From Rubrobacter sp. (GTDB taxonomy: Bacteria > Actinomycetota > Rubrobacteria > Rubrobacterales > Rubrobacteraceae), in contig JADDPY010000688.1 of assembly GCA_016781635.1 (NCBI GenBank), positions 1,607 through 28,693 on the forward strand: 27,087 nt of DNA, in the 5' to 3' direction. The position numbers were made by a program, and so were the translations under genes. Positions 8,051 to 15,665 of the stretch are shown piece after piece (position 1 is the first letter of the stretch; every line of letters starts with the position of its first letter). The notes under the pieces are model-generated. The model was not told the DNA's origin, searched no databases, and was given only the letters and a program-made list of their open reading frames with translations.

Positions 8051-8839
8051 ATGGAATTCTTCGAGATCGTCGCGGTTCTGCTGGCCGGTGCCGCGGCAGG
8101 CGCCATCAACGCCGTCGTCGGTTCTGGCACCCTGATCACGTTCCCCATCCTGCTCTCACTGGGCTTCCCGCCGGTCACCGCGACGATGAGCAACGCCATA
8201 GGCCTGGTCCCCGGCAGCGTCTCCGGTACCTGGGGTTACCGCAGGGAGCTTGCGGGGCAAAAGGGGCGAGTGCTACGGCTCTTGCCTGCATCGCTCCTGG
8301 GTGCTCTCACGGGCGCCTGGCTTCTCTTGCACCTACCCGCCGAGACTTTCGAGGCGGTTGTCCCCGTGCTGCTGGTCCTCGCTCTGGTGCTGGTTGTGAC
8401 CCAGACGCGCATCCAGCGGGCCCTCGCCCGGCGCCGCGAGCACGGTGTCGAGGGGGAGCACAAGCGCGGCCGGCGGTCCGGACGGGAGGTCGCCACCTTT
8501 AGCGTCACCTATCTGATCGGGTGCTACGGCGGTTACTTCGCCGCGGCGCAGGGGGTGTTGCTTGTGGGGGCGCTTGGCGCCCTCATCCCCGAGACGCTAC
8601 AGCGTCTGAACGCGCTCAAGAACCTGTTGTCGCTGGCCGTCAACACCGTCGCCGCCTCCACATACGCCATCGTCGCGTACGATCGCATAAGCTGGACGGC
8701 GGCCGGTCTGATCGCCGCGGGCTCGCTCGTGGGCGGGTTCGTCGGGGCGAGCGTCGGTCGGCGTCTGCCAGCTACCGTGTTACGCGGCGCCATCGTCCTG
8801 CTCGGTATCGTCGGGATCTGGCGGATACTCGTTGGCTGA
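8051..8839 (+). CDS. TauE/SafE-family membrane permease
   Basis: A 262-residue polytopic membrane protein of the TauE/SafE (DUF81) family, whose members export sulfite, sulfoacetate or other small anions. The substrate here is unknown. Family features are GSGTLITFPILLSLG (residues 24-38), TATMSNAIGLVPGS, GCYGGYFAAAQGVLL (157-171) and LNALKNLLSLAVNTV (186-200). Hydrophobic segments lie near residues 5-27, 30-62, 76-96, 99-118, 150-178, 188-210, 214-238 and 243-261, with a basic loop around 119-147. AAGGAGG at 8038-8044 gives an excellent start. It sits between recG and rsmD with 93- and 81-base gaps, not overlapped with either, and looks like an insertion into the conserved gene order. Confidence 0.88.
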   Translation: MEFFEIVAVLLAGAAAGAINAVVGSGTLITFPILLSLGFPPVTATMSNAIGLVPGSVSGTWGYRRELAGQKGRVLRLLPASLLGALTGAWLLLHLPAETFEAVVPVLLVLALVLVVTQTRIQRALARRREHGVEGEHKRGRRSGREVATFSVTYLIGCYGGYFAAAQGVLLVGALGALIPETLQRLNALKNLLSLAVNTVAASTYAIVAYDRISWTAAGLIAAGSLVGGFVGASVGRRLPATVLRGAIVLLGIVGIWRILVG

Positions 8840-8841
8840 GA

Positions 8842-8857
8842 CCGCTAGACGTAGCGG
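8842..8857. terminator. Small hairpin just after the permease gene
   Basis: CCGCTA-GACG-TAGCGG forms a perfect 6-bp stem with a four-base loop starting 3 bases after the permease stop. No T-run follows, so it could be a weak terminator, an mRNA 3'-end stabiliser, or chance. Confidence 0.3.
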
Positions 8858-8920
8858 ACCGCGGATGTCGCCGAAACGGGATCGAAGCCGAGGGAGGACC
8901 CGGGAACGGACGGTGTGGGC

Positions 8921-10015
8921 ATGCGAACGATGGCCCGCACCGGGAGGGCGACCTTGAGGATCGTCGCGGGGGAGGCGCGGGGCATACGGCTCGCCCCCGT
9001 GCCCGAGGGGGTGCGGCCGACCACCGACAGGGTTCGGGAGGCGCTCTTCAATTCCCTCGGCCAGTTTTTCGACGGAGGTGAGGTGCTCGACCTGTACGCG
9101 GGCACGGGTGCCCTGGGCATAGAAGCCCTGAGCCGCGGCTGCGACGGGGCGACCTTCATCGAGAAGAGCGGGCGGACGGCGGCCGTCATACTGGAGAACC
9201 TCGGACGGGCCCGCTTCGAGAGAAGGGCGGAGATCATCCGGGGAGACGTCCGTGGGGAGGTCGAGAGGCTTGTGCGTGAGGGGCGAGAGTACCATTTGAT
9301 CTTCGCGGATCCTCCCTATAGAATCGCACAGAGCGAGATCGGGGAGGTCTTGCCGCTGCTTATGAAACTTCTCGCGCCCGGTGGGCGCATCGTGGTCGAG
9401 AGCGGAGATTCTCTCGTAGCCGAGCAAATACCGAGCGCGAAAGTGGTGAGTCGCCGCTACGGCGGGACGGTCGTGACGATCTTTGAAGGGTCCGTGCCAA
9501 CTATGAACGTAGCCATTTGCCCCGGCAGCTTCGACCCCGTCACCAGCGGGCACCTCGACGTCATCCGCCGCGCCTCTGCCCTCTTCGACCATGTCGTAGT
9601 CGCCGTTGGGCACAACACGCGCAAGAAGACTTCGAAGCTGCCGGCGGACGACAGGGCGCGGCTGATCGAGAAGGTCACCAAGCCTCTCGATAACGTCTCC
9701 GTGGAGATCATGGAAGGCCTTCTCGTAAACTTCGCGCGGGAACAGGGCGCGCGCGTGGTGGTGAAGGGGCTTCGGGCCGGCTCGGACTTTGAGGCCGAGT
9801 TTCAGCAGGCGCAGCTCAACCGGACGCTTTACTCGGATTTCGAGACCGTTTTTATCATGGCGGCGGCGGAGCACAGCTTCCTGTCGTCGAGCGCGGTGCG
9901 GGAGATCGCTTCCCTCGGCGGGAGCGTCAAAGGGCTCGTGCCCGAGAACATTCTGGAGACCGTGCAGAGCTCTTACTACGAGCCTATGGAGCGGCCGGGC
10001 AGCGACGGAAGATAA
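8921..10015 (+). CDS. rsmD-coaD: Fused RsmD (16S rRNA m2G966 methyltransferase) - CoaD (phosphopantetheine adenylyltransferase)
   Basis: A single uninterrupted frame (364 aa from ATG 8921) encodes two normally separate enzymes. Residues about 1-194 are RsmD: RIVAGEARGIRLAP, RPTTDRVREALFNSL, the SAM site VLDLYAGTGALGIEALSRG, and the catalytic FADPPY. It modifies a guanine in 16S rRNA. Residues about 195-364 are CoaD, the penultimate enzyme of CoA synthesis: CPGSFDPVTSGHLDVI (nucleotide-binding TxGH), KGLRAGSDFEAEFQQAQ, and FLSSSAVREIASLGG. Between them there is almost no linker (TIFEGSVPTMNVAIC). An in-frame ATG at 9503 sits exactly at the normal CoaD start, so CoaD could also be made alone. 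rsmD and coaD are commonly adjacent in bacteria, which makes fusion by stop-codon loss plausible. The RsmD start is uncertain (GTG 8915, ATG 8921 or ATG 8930). Confidence 0.88.
   Translation: MRTMARTGRATLRIVAGEARGIRLAPVPEGVRPTTDRVREALFNSLGQFFDGGEVLDLYAGTGALGIEALSRGCDGATFIEKSGRTAAVILENLGRARFERRAEIIRGDVRGEVERLVREGREYHLIFADPPYRIAQSEIGEVLPLLMKLLAPGGRIVVESGDSLVAEQIPSAKVVSRRYGGTVVTIFEGSVPTMNVAICPGSFDPVTSGHLDVIRRASALFDHVVVAVGHNTRKKTSKLPADDRARLIEKVTKPLDNVSVEIMEGLLVNFAREQGARVVVKGLRAGSDFEAEFQQAQLNRTLYSDFETVFIMAAAEHSFLSSSAVREIASLGGSVKGLVPENILETVQSSYYEPMERPGSDGR
9503..10015 (+). other. coaD: CoaD domain with a possible internal start
   Basis: This marks the phosphopantetheine adenylyltransferase part (170 residues) of the fused frame. 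The ATG at 9503 opens MNVAICPGSFDP, a textbook CoaD N-terminus. GAAGGG at 9485-9490 lies 12 bases upstream, longer than ideal. CoaD is needed to make the 4'-phosphopantetheine donor later attached to the acyl carrier protein encoded at 15420. Whether the cell makes a fusion, a separate CoaD, or both cannot be decided from sequence. Confidence 0.6.
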
Positions 10016-10019
10016 AGGG

Positions 10020-10025
10020 TAGAAT
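10020..10025 (+). promoter_or_regulatory. Candidate -10 element, leaderless arrangement, SepIVA-like gene
   Basis: TAGAAT lies exactly 6 bases before the ATG at 10032. If it is a -10 hexamer, transcription would begin at or beside the A of the start codon, giving a leaderless mRNA as is common in actinobacteria. No clear -35 is present. AAAGGG further upstream is a poor ribosome binding site at 12 bases. Confidence 0.45.
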
Positions 10026-10031
10026 GAAATA

Positions 10032-10487
10032 ATGGATGTTTTGGTGCTGATAGACAGGCTTGAGGAGTTGGTGGAGGAAGCGCGGAGCTTCCCTGGCTTC
10101 GGCAACACGGCAATGATCGACCGCGACGCCGCGTTCGACGTCATAGATCAGATGCGCCAGACCATCCCCGAGGAGCTCAAGCAGGCGCGGTGGATCGTCA
10201 AAGAACGCCAGGCGATGCTCGACGAGGCCCGCAGTGAGAGCGACCGAATCATCCGCGGCGCGCAGGAAGAGGCCGAGAAGATTACCTCCGAAGAAGAGGT
10301 GCTCAAGCGCGCCGAGAAGCGGGGCTCCGAGATCCTCGAAGACTCCCGCCGACGCGAGCGTGAGATCCGCCTGGGGGCCGAGGACTACGCCGACGAGGTC
10401 CTCGCGAACCTCGAAGATAACCTCTCTCGACTCCTCGAGGCCGTCCAACGGGGCCGTTCGAAGCTCCAGGGTGTCCCGGACGAGTAG
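10032..10487 (+). CDS. SepIVA-like DivIVA-related coiled-coil protein
   Basis: A 151-residue, highly charged, largely helical cytoplasmic protein. The N-terminal part (LIDRLEELVEEARSFPGFGN, then DAAFDVIDQMRQTIPEELKQ) resembles the start of mycobacterial SepIVA (Rv2927c), a DivIVA-like factor in septation and envelope growth. The rest is a continuous coiled coil with heptad-like spacing and many Glu, Arg and Ala residues (about 55-145). Context agrees: in actinobacteria this family lies beside coaD or the YceD/rpmF genes, as here. It is shorter than the mycobacterial protein (about 245 aa by recall), with less of the C-terminal coiled coil. The match is by remembered sequence, and a divisome role is inferred from the family. 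Confidence 0.75.
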   Translation: MDVLVLIDRLEELVEEARSFPGFGNTAMIDRDAAFDVIDQMRQTIPEELKQARWIVKERQAMLDEARSESDRIIRGAQEEAEKITSEEEVLKRAEKRGSEILEDSRRREREIRLGAEDYADEVLANLEDNLSRLLEAVQRGRSKLQGVPDE

Positions 10488-10505
10488 GGTCAAACTCCGA
10501 CGTAG

Positions 10506-10511
10506 TAAAAT
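10506..10511 (+). promoter_or_regulatory. Candidate -10 element, leaderless arrangement, yceD
   Basis: TAAAAT is followed by 6 bases and the ATG at 10518, the same geometry as at 10020 and 17909. No ribosome binding site precedes this ATG, which fits leaderless translation. No -35 element is evident. Confidence 0.45.
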
Positions 10512-10517
10512 AAGCTT

Positions 10518-10976
10518 ATGAACGATCGTATTAAATTAAAGCGTCCCGGTATGGATATAGGCGACTCGTGGGAGCGTTCCCGCTCCTTCGAGTTGTCGCC
10601 CTTCGAACTCTACGGCCGTCACCACGAGGTCGAGTCGGCGGAAGCCAGGGTTGTGGTTACGCAACTCGCGGAGGGTCTGCACCTCGGCCTCGAGGTTATT
10701 TGCCGGATCTCGACCACTTGCGATAGGACGTTGGAGCCCACGGAGGTCGCGCTCTCGTTCGGCGACTCCGAGTTTCTCTCGGGGCCGAACGACCGGGAGT
10801 TGTACGTAGAGGACTGGGAGTTTGACGTGGTGAGCTACGCCAGGGAAGCTATCCCGAGCGAGTTGCCCATACAGGTTTTCCGCCCGGGCACCAAGCCAGT
10901 GAGCCCCGAGCCCGAGGGGGACGAGATCGACCCGCGCTGGCGGGGCCTCGGCGACCTTTTCGCCTCGGGCTTCTAG
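10518..10976 (+). CDS. YceD/DUF177 family protein without the usual cysteine motifs
   Basis: YceD (DUF177) proteins are encoded next to rpmF in most bacteria and are linked to 23S rRNA accumulation and ribosome assembly. This 152-residue protein is placed by position (directly upstream of rpmF) and by its fold pattern: a beta-rich start, TCDRTLEPTEVALS (residues 67-80) in the place of the CxRCLxP motif, an acidic middle, and a C-terminal DPRWRGLGDLFASGF that matches the family ending. Only one cysteine of the first motif remains (Cys68), and the later CxxCxxxG-type motif is absent, replaced by a proline-rich stretch (FRPGTKPVSPEPE). The ATG at 10518 lacks a ribosome binding site; ATG 10551 is an alternative start. 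Confidence 0.7.
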   Translation: MNDRIKLKRPGMDIGDSWERSRSFELSPFELYGRHHEVESAEARVVVTQLAEGLHLGLEVICRISTTCDRTLEPTEVALSFGDSEFLSGPNDRELYVEDWEFDVVSYAREAIPSELPIQVFRPGTKPVSPEPEGDEIDPRWRGLGDLFASGF

Positions 10977-11008
10977 ATAACTAACTAACACCGACAGGAG
11001 GATTTCTT

Positions 11009-11194
11009 ATGGCCGTACCGAAGAAGAAGACATCGCAGGCGCGCAGGGATCAGCGCAGGGCACATCACGCTATTACGGCGCCGAACCTCGTAACCTGCCC
11101 GAACTGCGGCGAGTTGCACCTTCCGCACCGCGTCTGCCGCAACTGTGGCTTCTACAAGGGCCGCAACGCCGTCGCCGTCGAGGTGACCGAGTAA
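11009..11194 (+). CDS. rpmF: 50S ribosomal protein bL32
   Basis: A 61-residue large-subunit protein with the L32 N-terminus [20 protein letters not shown] and two CxxC pairs (CPNCG and CRNCG), the zinc-binding form. AGGAGG at 10996-11001 lies 7 bases before the ATG, a strong site suited to a ribosomal protein. The neighbours, YceD upstream and plsX downstream, are the classic rpmF context linking ribosome and lipid synthesis genes. Confidence 0.96.
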   Translation: MAVPKKKTSQARRDQRRAHHAITAPNLVTCPNCGELHLPHRVCRNCGFYKGRNAVAVEVTE

Positions 11195-11234
11195 CCAGGA
11201 TTTCACCCCCCGAAGGGTCCGAAAGGCCGACGTC

Positions 11235-12242
11235 TTGCGTATAGCCGTGGACGCCCTCGGGGGTGACAAAGCGCCGGGGGAGATAGTCTCCGGCGCATTG
11301 GCCGCCGCCAAGAAACTACCCGAGGACGAGGTGGTCCTCGTAGGGGACGAGAGCTCCATTCGTCCCCTCGCGTCCGCTGCCCCAGGCAACGTCTACTTCA
11401 AGGACGCCCGGGGCGTCGTGGGTATGAGCGAAGATCCGGCGGCGGCCCTGCGCGCTCGGCCAGATTCCAGCGTCGCGGTCGCGGCCGAGATGGTGCGGCG
11501 GGGCGATGCCGAAGCCTTCTTCTCGGCCGGCAACACCGGCGCCTCCGTCGCGGCCGCTCTGCTCGGCATCGGACGTGTCAAAGGATGCCGGAGGCCCGCT
11601 CTCGCTAGGATGCTCCCGTTCGATAATCCGGTGCTGCTGCTCGATGTGGGGGCGACGGTTGCTTGCCGTCCGCAAGATCTACTGAATTTCGCTATCCTTG
11701 GCAGCGTGTTTGCGAAGAGATACCTGCGCCTCGACGGGGAGCCCAGGGTGGGCCTCGTCAACGTCGGTGAGGAGCCCGGCAAGGGCGATGATCTCGCCAA
11801 GGAGTCTCATGCTCTGCTTGCGGCTGCCGAAGGGGTGCACTTTGTCGGGAACGTCGAGGGGCGAGACGTCGGAAGTGGGGCTGCGGACGTGTTGGTGACG
11901 GACGGGTTCACCGGCAACGTAATGTTAAAGACGGCCGAGGGGGTCGCCCGTGAGATTCTCGGCATGGTCCGCGAGGCGATGACGAAGAACATGGTCAACA
12001 AGCTCGCCGCCGCCGCACTCCGTCCCTCACTCGTCGCGGTTCGTGACCGGGTGGATCCCGAAAGCTACGGAGGGGCTTTCCTGATTGGTATTCGGGGTTC
12101 GGTCGTGGTCGGCCACGGCAACTCCCGGGCCCGCGGAGTAGAGAATGCCATCATGGGGATTGCGCGCGCGGGCTCCGGTCTCGTCCGGGAGTCCGAAGAG
12201 GCGCTCGTCGCCGGGCGCCGGAGCATCGGGGAGGCCTCATGA
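11235..12242 (+). CDS. plsX: Acyl-ACP:phosphate acyltransferase PlsX
   Basis: PlsX interconverts acyl-ACP and acyl-phosphate, the donor for PlsY in phosphatidic acid synthesis. It is a peripheral membrane enzyme. The 335-residue protein starts [16 protein letters not shown] and shows [47 protein letters not shown] and [15 protein letters not shown], all PlsX signatures. The start is TTG 11235 with GAAAGG at 11221-11226, 8 bases upstream. The gene ends in an ATGA overlap with fabH. FakA/FakB encoded upstream produce the same acyl-phosphate, so endogenous and imported fatty acids would meet at this step. Confidence 0.95.
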   Translation: MRIAVDALGGDKAPGEIVSGALAAAKKLPEDEVVLVGDESSIRPLASAAPGNVYFKDARGVVGMSEDPAAALRARPDSSVAVAAEMVRRGDAEAFFSAGNTGASVAAALLGIGRVKGCRRPALARMLPFDNPVLLLDVGATVACRPQDLLNFAILGSVFAKRYLRLDGEPRVGLVNVGEEPGKGDDLAKESHALLAAAEGVHFVGNVEGRDVGSGAADVLVTDGFTGNVMLKTAEGVAREILGMVREAMTKNMVNKLAAAALRPSLVAVRDRVDPESYGGAFLIGIRGSVVVGHGNSRARGVENAIMGIARAGSGLVRESEEALVAGRRSIGEAS

Positions 12243-13183
12243 ACCAGCCCGTCGGCAAGATCGTGGGCGTCGGACGCGCCCTTGGCGGCCGGACCGTCAC
12301 CAACGACGACCTCTCCAAGGTCATGGACACGAACGACGCCTGGATCACGGAGCGCACGGGCATCAAAGAGCGCCATTTCGTCGCCGAGGGCGAGGACTGC
12401 GCGACGCTTGCGACCGACGCCTCGAAGAGGGCGCTGGAGCACGCCGGGGTCGCGGGCGAGACGGTCGATCTTATAATCTGCGCCACCTCCACGGGCCCCG
12501 AGTCGATGCCGAGCGTGGCTTGCCTCGTCGGGGAGGCGATCGGCGCGCCCGGAGCCGGCGCGATGGACGTCGCCGCTGCCTGCTCCGGCTACGCATACGC
12601 CGCGAGCGTGGCGGGCTCGATGCTCCAAAGCGGCATAGCCCGTCGCGTGCTCCTCATAGGCGCGGATGCCATGACCAGGATAGTCGACGGAACGGACCGC
12701 TCCACCGCCGTAATCTTCGCCGACGGCGCAGGCGCTGTCGTCCTGGACCGTGGGAGTGGCGAGTCCGGTTTCGTGGACCATATCCTGGGCGCCGACGGCC
12801 GAATGGCCCCGATGGGCCGCGCGGGGCACCCGAGCGACGAGGAAAAGCTCTACCAGAACGGCCGCGAGGTTTTCAAGTTCGCCGTGAGGATACTGCCCGA
12901 AATGGTCGAAAAGCTCCTCTCCCGCAACGGCGTAGACCCCGACGAGGTCCAGTACGTAATCCCACACCAGGCCAACGCCCGCATAATACATGCGGCGGCG
13001 CGCAAGATGTCGGTACCTGAGGAGAGGATCGTGGTGAACCTCGACAGGTTTGGCAACACGTCGGCGGCGAGCATCCCGATCTCCTACCCGGATATCTACG
13101 ACGGGTTCGAGAAGGGGCGTTACGTGGTGACGGTGGGCTTCGGGTTCGGGCTCACGTGGGCCGCGAACCTGTACAAGATCTAA
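12239..13183 (+). CDS. fabH: 3-oxoacyl-ACP synthase III (KAS III)
   Basis: FabH starts fatty acid synthesis by condensing an acyl-CoA primer with malonyl-ACP. The 314-residue protein carries the full Cys-His-Asn triad: Cys115 in [12 protein letters not shown], His243 in [11 protein letters not shown], Asn273 in [11 protein letters not shown]. The N-terminal [17 protein letters not shown] is typical, as is the C-terminal [10 protein letters not shown]. It overlaps plsX by four bases (ATGA). Primer specificity (acetyl versus branched-chain) cannot be told from these motifs. Confidence 0.96.
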   Translation: MNQPVGKIVGVGRALGGRTVTNDDLSKVMDTNDAWITERTGIKERHFVAEGEDCATLATDASKRALEHAGVAGETVDLIICATSTGPESMPSVACLVGEAIGAPGAGAMDVAAACSGYAYAASVAGSMLQSGIARRVLLIGADAMTRIVDGTDRSTAVIFADGAGAVVLDRGSGESGFVDHILGADGRMAPMGRAGHPSDEEKLYQNGREVFKFAVRILPEMVEKLLSRNGVDPDEVQYVIPHQANARIIHAAARKMSVPEERIVVNLDRFGNTSAASIPISYPDIYDGFEKGRYVVTVGFGFGLTWAANLYKI

Positions 13184-13211
13184 CGGCGACAAAAGGATGA
13201 GGAGGGGCGGT

Positions 13212-14036
13212 TTGGCGTTGCGTTTGGCCGTGGTTTTCCCGGGCCAGGGGACGGCGGGGGGCGAGGTATCGGGTGAGGTCGGGCAGGTAGTCAGCGCCCT
13301 CACCGGAGGGGGCGAGGTTCCCTACCAGCTCTCCGTCTTTGCGAGCTCCGTGGAGACCCTCCGAGCACTCAGAGAGCGGGGCGTCGAGCCAGACGTGGTG
13401 GCGGGGCATTCTCTCGGCGAGTACGCGGCGGCGCACGCGGCGGGGGCACTAACGCTGGAGGAGGCGGCGAGTCTCGTGGCCGAGCGCGACCGGCTGATGG
13501 TAGAAGCTTCACGCCAGAACCCGGGGGGGATGACGGCGGTCATCGGGGCGGAACCTCGGGAGGTCGCCGACGCTGTTCAAGGGTTCCCGGAGGCGGAGGG
13601 GATAGTGGTGGCGGCGAACTTCAATACACCGCGCCAGACCGTCATCTCCGGCGAGGAGGAGGCGCTAGAGGCGCTCGCGGGACGTCTCGGGGGGAAGAAG
13701 AGGAAGCTAGATGTCGCGGGGGCATTCCACTCGCCGCTGATGCTCACGGCATCGCTGGCGATGGAGGATCTGCTGGATGAGGCTGAGATACAGGACCCTG
13801 GGGTGCCGATGGTTAGCGGCGTGGATGGTGCGATCCTCGCGAAGGCCGACGACGTGCGGCTTGCGCTGCGAGACCAGATGCTCTCTCCGGTGAGGTGGAT
13901 CGCGGTGGTGGAGAGGTTCGCGGCTCTTGGGGTCGAGGAGATCGTTGAGGCCGGAGGGGGGACGCTGGTGAGGATGCTGCGGGACTTCAAGGACGTAGAA
14001 ATAACCGGGTGTGCGGCGAAAGAGGTGCTTTCTTGA
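13212..14036 (+). CDS. fabD: Malonyl-CoA:ACP transacylase, compact N-terminus
   Basis: FabD loads malonate onto ACP. Catalytic residues are Ser67 in GHSLGEYAA and His173 in AFHSPLM, with the oxyanion-loop FPGQG at 9-13. I choose TTG 13212 because AGGAGG at 13200-13205 is 6 bases upstream; the ATG at 13197 lacks a properly spaced site. The distance from FPGQG to the active serine is about 58 residues, against about 84 in E. coli FabD by my recollection, so about 26 residues of the N-terminal helical region are missing. The frame is intact, so this is a compact enzyme, not a frameshift. The late GPG motif reads GGG ([11 protein letters not shown]). The gene ends in a TTGA overlap with fabZ. Confidence 0.93.
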   Translation: MALRLAVVFPGQGTAGGEVSGEVGQVVSALTGGGEVPYQLSVFASSVETLRALRERGVEPDVVAGHSLGEYAAAHAAGALTLEEAASLVAERDRLMVEASRQNPGGMTAVIGAEPREVADAVQGFPEAEGIVVAANFNTPRQTVISGEEEALEALAGRLGGKKRKLDVAGAFHSPLMLTASLAMEDLLDEAEIQDPGVPMVSGVDGAILAKADDVRLALRDQMLSPVRWIAVVERFAALGVEEIVEAGGGTLVRMLRDFKDVEITGCAAKEVLS

Positions 14037-14491
14037 AGGCCCTGGAGCTGCCGATCGGCCCGGCCGCCATACGAGAGCTCATCCCGCACCGGTATCCGTT
14101 CCTTCTCGTGGACAGGGTCGAGGAGGTCGAGCCGGGGGTACGGGCGGTTGGGATCAAAAACGTCACCCAGAACGAGCCATTCTTCCAGGGCCACTTCCCG
14201 GACTACCCGGTCATGCCAGGCGTTTTGATCGTGGAGGCGCTGGCGCAGGTCGGTGCGGTCGGGGTGATGACGCTGGAGGAGTTCCAGGGGAAGCTCGCGC
14301 TCTTTGCAGGGATAGACGGGGTGCGGTTCAGGCGACAAGTCATTCCGGGCGACGTGCTGCGGATGGAGGTCGAGATCTCACGCCTCAAGGGCAGGGTGGG
14401 TCGGGGCAAAGGCTCGGCGACGGTGAACGGGGAGCGCGTCTGCGAGGCTGAGCTTATGTTTGCGTTCGCCGACAAGGTAGAGGGGGAGTAG
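14033..14491 (+). CDS. fabZ: 3-hydroxyacyl-ACP dehydratase FabZ
   Basis: FabZ removes water from 3-hydroxyacyl-ACP to give trans-2-enoyl-ACP. Its 152 residues include [13 protein letters not shown] and the hot-dog active site [21 protein letters not shown], with catalytic His54 and Glu68. The start is TTG 14033, inside the fabD stop (TTGA), with GAGG at 14022-14025 and 7 bases of spacing. The frame runs back to 14009, but those codons do not belong to the family. The stop is immediately followed by the fabG ATG with no gap. Confidence 0.95.
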   Translation: MKALELPIGPAAIRELIPHRYPFLLVDRVEEVEPGVRAVGIKNVTQNEPFFQGHFPDYPVMPGVLIVEALAQVGAVGVMTLEEFQGKLALFAGIDGVRFRRQVIPGDVLRMEVEISRLKGRVGRGKGSATVNGERVCEAELMFAFADKVEGE

Positions 14492-15232
14492 ATGGAGGGA
14501 CGCGTCGCGCTCGTTACCGGTGGCGGCCGGGGGATAGGCCGCGCCATCGCCGTGAGGCTTGCGGAGAGCGGCACGAAGGTCGCCGTCTCCTACAGGACGA
14601 ACGATGAGGCGGCGGAGGAGACCGCCAGGCTCGTGCGAGAGGCCGGGGCGGAGTGCGAGCTCTTCAAGAGCGACGTCGCTTCGTCCGACGACGTTGCGGC
14701 GCTCATCAAGGGTGTCAGCGAGGCGTTCGGGCCGGTCGAGATCCTCGTCAACAACGCCGGGACGACGCGGGACAACATCATGATGCGCATGAAGGACGCG
14801 CAGTTTGACGAGGTCATAGCGACGAACCTCAAGGGGACGTACCTGTGTACGCGGGCGGTCTTGAGGGGGATGGTTCGGGCACGGTGGGGCAGGATAATCA
14901 GCGTCTCGTCGGTAGTAGGCTTGATCGGAAACGCGGGACAGGCAAACTACGCTGCCTCGAAAGCCGGGATTATCGGGTTCACGAAGAGCATTGCCCGGGA
15001 GGTCGGCAACAGGGGGATTACGGCGAACACGGTCGCGCCGGGGTACATAAAGACGGAGCTAACGGCCGGGCTGCCGGAGGAGATCACGGAGCGCGTTCTC
15101 GGGCAGGTGCCTATCGGGCGCCTCGGCGAGCCCGAGGAGGTCGCTGAGGTAGTCGCCTTCCTGGCCGGCGAAGGGGCCGCCTATGTTACGGGGCAGACCC
15201 TGGCGGTCGATGGCGGGATGGTAATGCAATGA
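14492..15232 (+). CDS. fabG: 3-oxoacyl-ACP reductase FabG
   Basis: An NADPH-dependent short-chain dehydrogenase of 246 residues reducing 3-oxoacyl-ACP. The cofactor motif is TGGGRGIG (9-16), NNAG is at 87-90, and the catalytic set is Asn112, Ser140, Tyr153 and Lys157 (in ANYAASKAG). VAPGYIKTELT and the C-terminal DGGMVMQ are typical of true FabG. Its place between fabZ and acpP supports the FabG assignment over a generic dehydrogenase. The ATG directly abuts the fabZ stop. A 187-base gap follows before acpP. Confidence 0.95.
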   Translation: MEGRVALVTGGGRGIGRAIAVRLAESGTKVAVSYRTNDEAAEETARLVREAGAECELFKSDVASSDDVAALIKGVSEAFGPVEILVNNAGTTRDNIMMRMKDAQFDEVIATNLKGTYLCTRAVLRGMVRARWGRIISVSSVVGLIGNAGQANYAASKAGIIGFTKSIAREVGNRGITANTVAPGYIKTELTAGLPEEITERVLGQVPIGRLGEPEEVAEVVAFLAGEGAAYVTGQTLAVDGGMVMQ

Positions 15233-15338
15233 TAACTTCCCATGCCGTTAGCACCATCGTGGACCACGCCGAGTGTCCGCCGGTCGGTGAGCAAAGGAGA
15301 CGGCCTCCTGGCCATTTCTTTGTGGGGGCGATTTAGGT

Positions 15339-15344
15339 TACACT
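15339..15344 (+). promoter_or_regulatory. Possible -10 element for acpP
   Basis: TACACT lies about 75 bases before the acpP ATG in the 187-base fabG-acpP gap, the longest gap in the fab cluster. A separate promoter would fit the high demand for carrier protein. The -35 position (around TTCTTT, 15316-15321) is a poor match, so this is tentative. A short AGGAG/CTCCT stem at 15295-15309 followed by TTTCTTT could attenuate read-through from fabG. Confidence 0.3.
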
Positions 15345-15419
15345 ACGCGCTACCTTTTGGGCGGGTGCGTCCGTTATGGAACGCGTTCGAGAGTTAAATA
15401 CCGTATGAGGAGGATAGTT

Positions 15420-15665
15420 ATGGGACGGGACGAGATCCTGGAGAAAATCAAGGAAATCACCGCTGACAGGCTCGACGTCGACGAGGGCGACGTAACGCCC
15501 GAGGCGTCGTTCAGGGAGGATCTCGAGGCCGACTCGCTGGACCTGGTCGAGCTCATCATGGAGCTCGAGGAGCAGTTCGGGATGGAGATCCCGGACGAAG
15601 AGGCCGAGAAGATCACTACGGTCGAGCAGGCCGTGGAGTATGTCACGGAGCACCAGGCAGCGTGA
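15420..15665 (+). CDS. acpP: Acyl carrier protein
   Basis: An acidic 81-residue carrier that holds growing acyl chains on a 4'-phosphopantetheine arm. The attachment site is Ser39 in [19 protein letters not shown], the standard ACP helix II motif. The ATG at 15420 is chosen because GAGGAGGA at 15407-15414 lies 5 bases upstream; in-frame upstream codons (ATG 15405 and earlier) would add a basic extension foreign to ACPs. The stop overlaps the fabF GTG (GTGA). The CoaD domain encoded at 9503 belongs to the pathway that makes the prosthetic group donor. Confidence 0.96.
   Translation: MGRDEILEKIKEITADRLDVDEGDVTPEASFREDLEADSLDLVELIMELEEQFGMEIPDEEAEKITTVEQAVEYVTEHQAA

Noticed and set aside
15357..15419. 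Upstream extension of acpP
   Set aside because: The added residues are basic and unlike any ACP, and the strongest ribosome binding site points to ATG 15420.
15233..15419. A FapR- or FadR-type operator upstream of acpP
   Set aside because: I found no palindrome matching the operators I know, and no regulator gene lies in the window.
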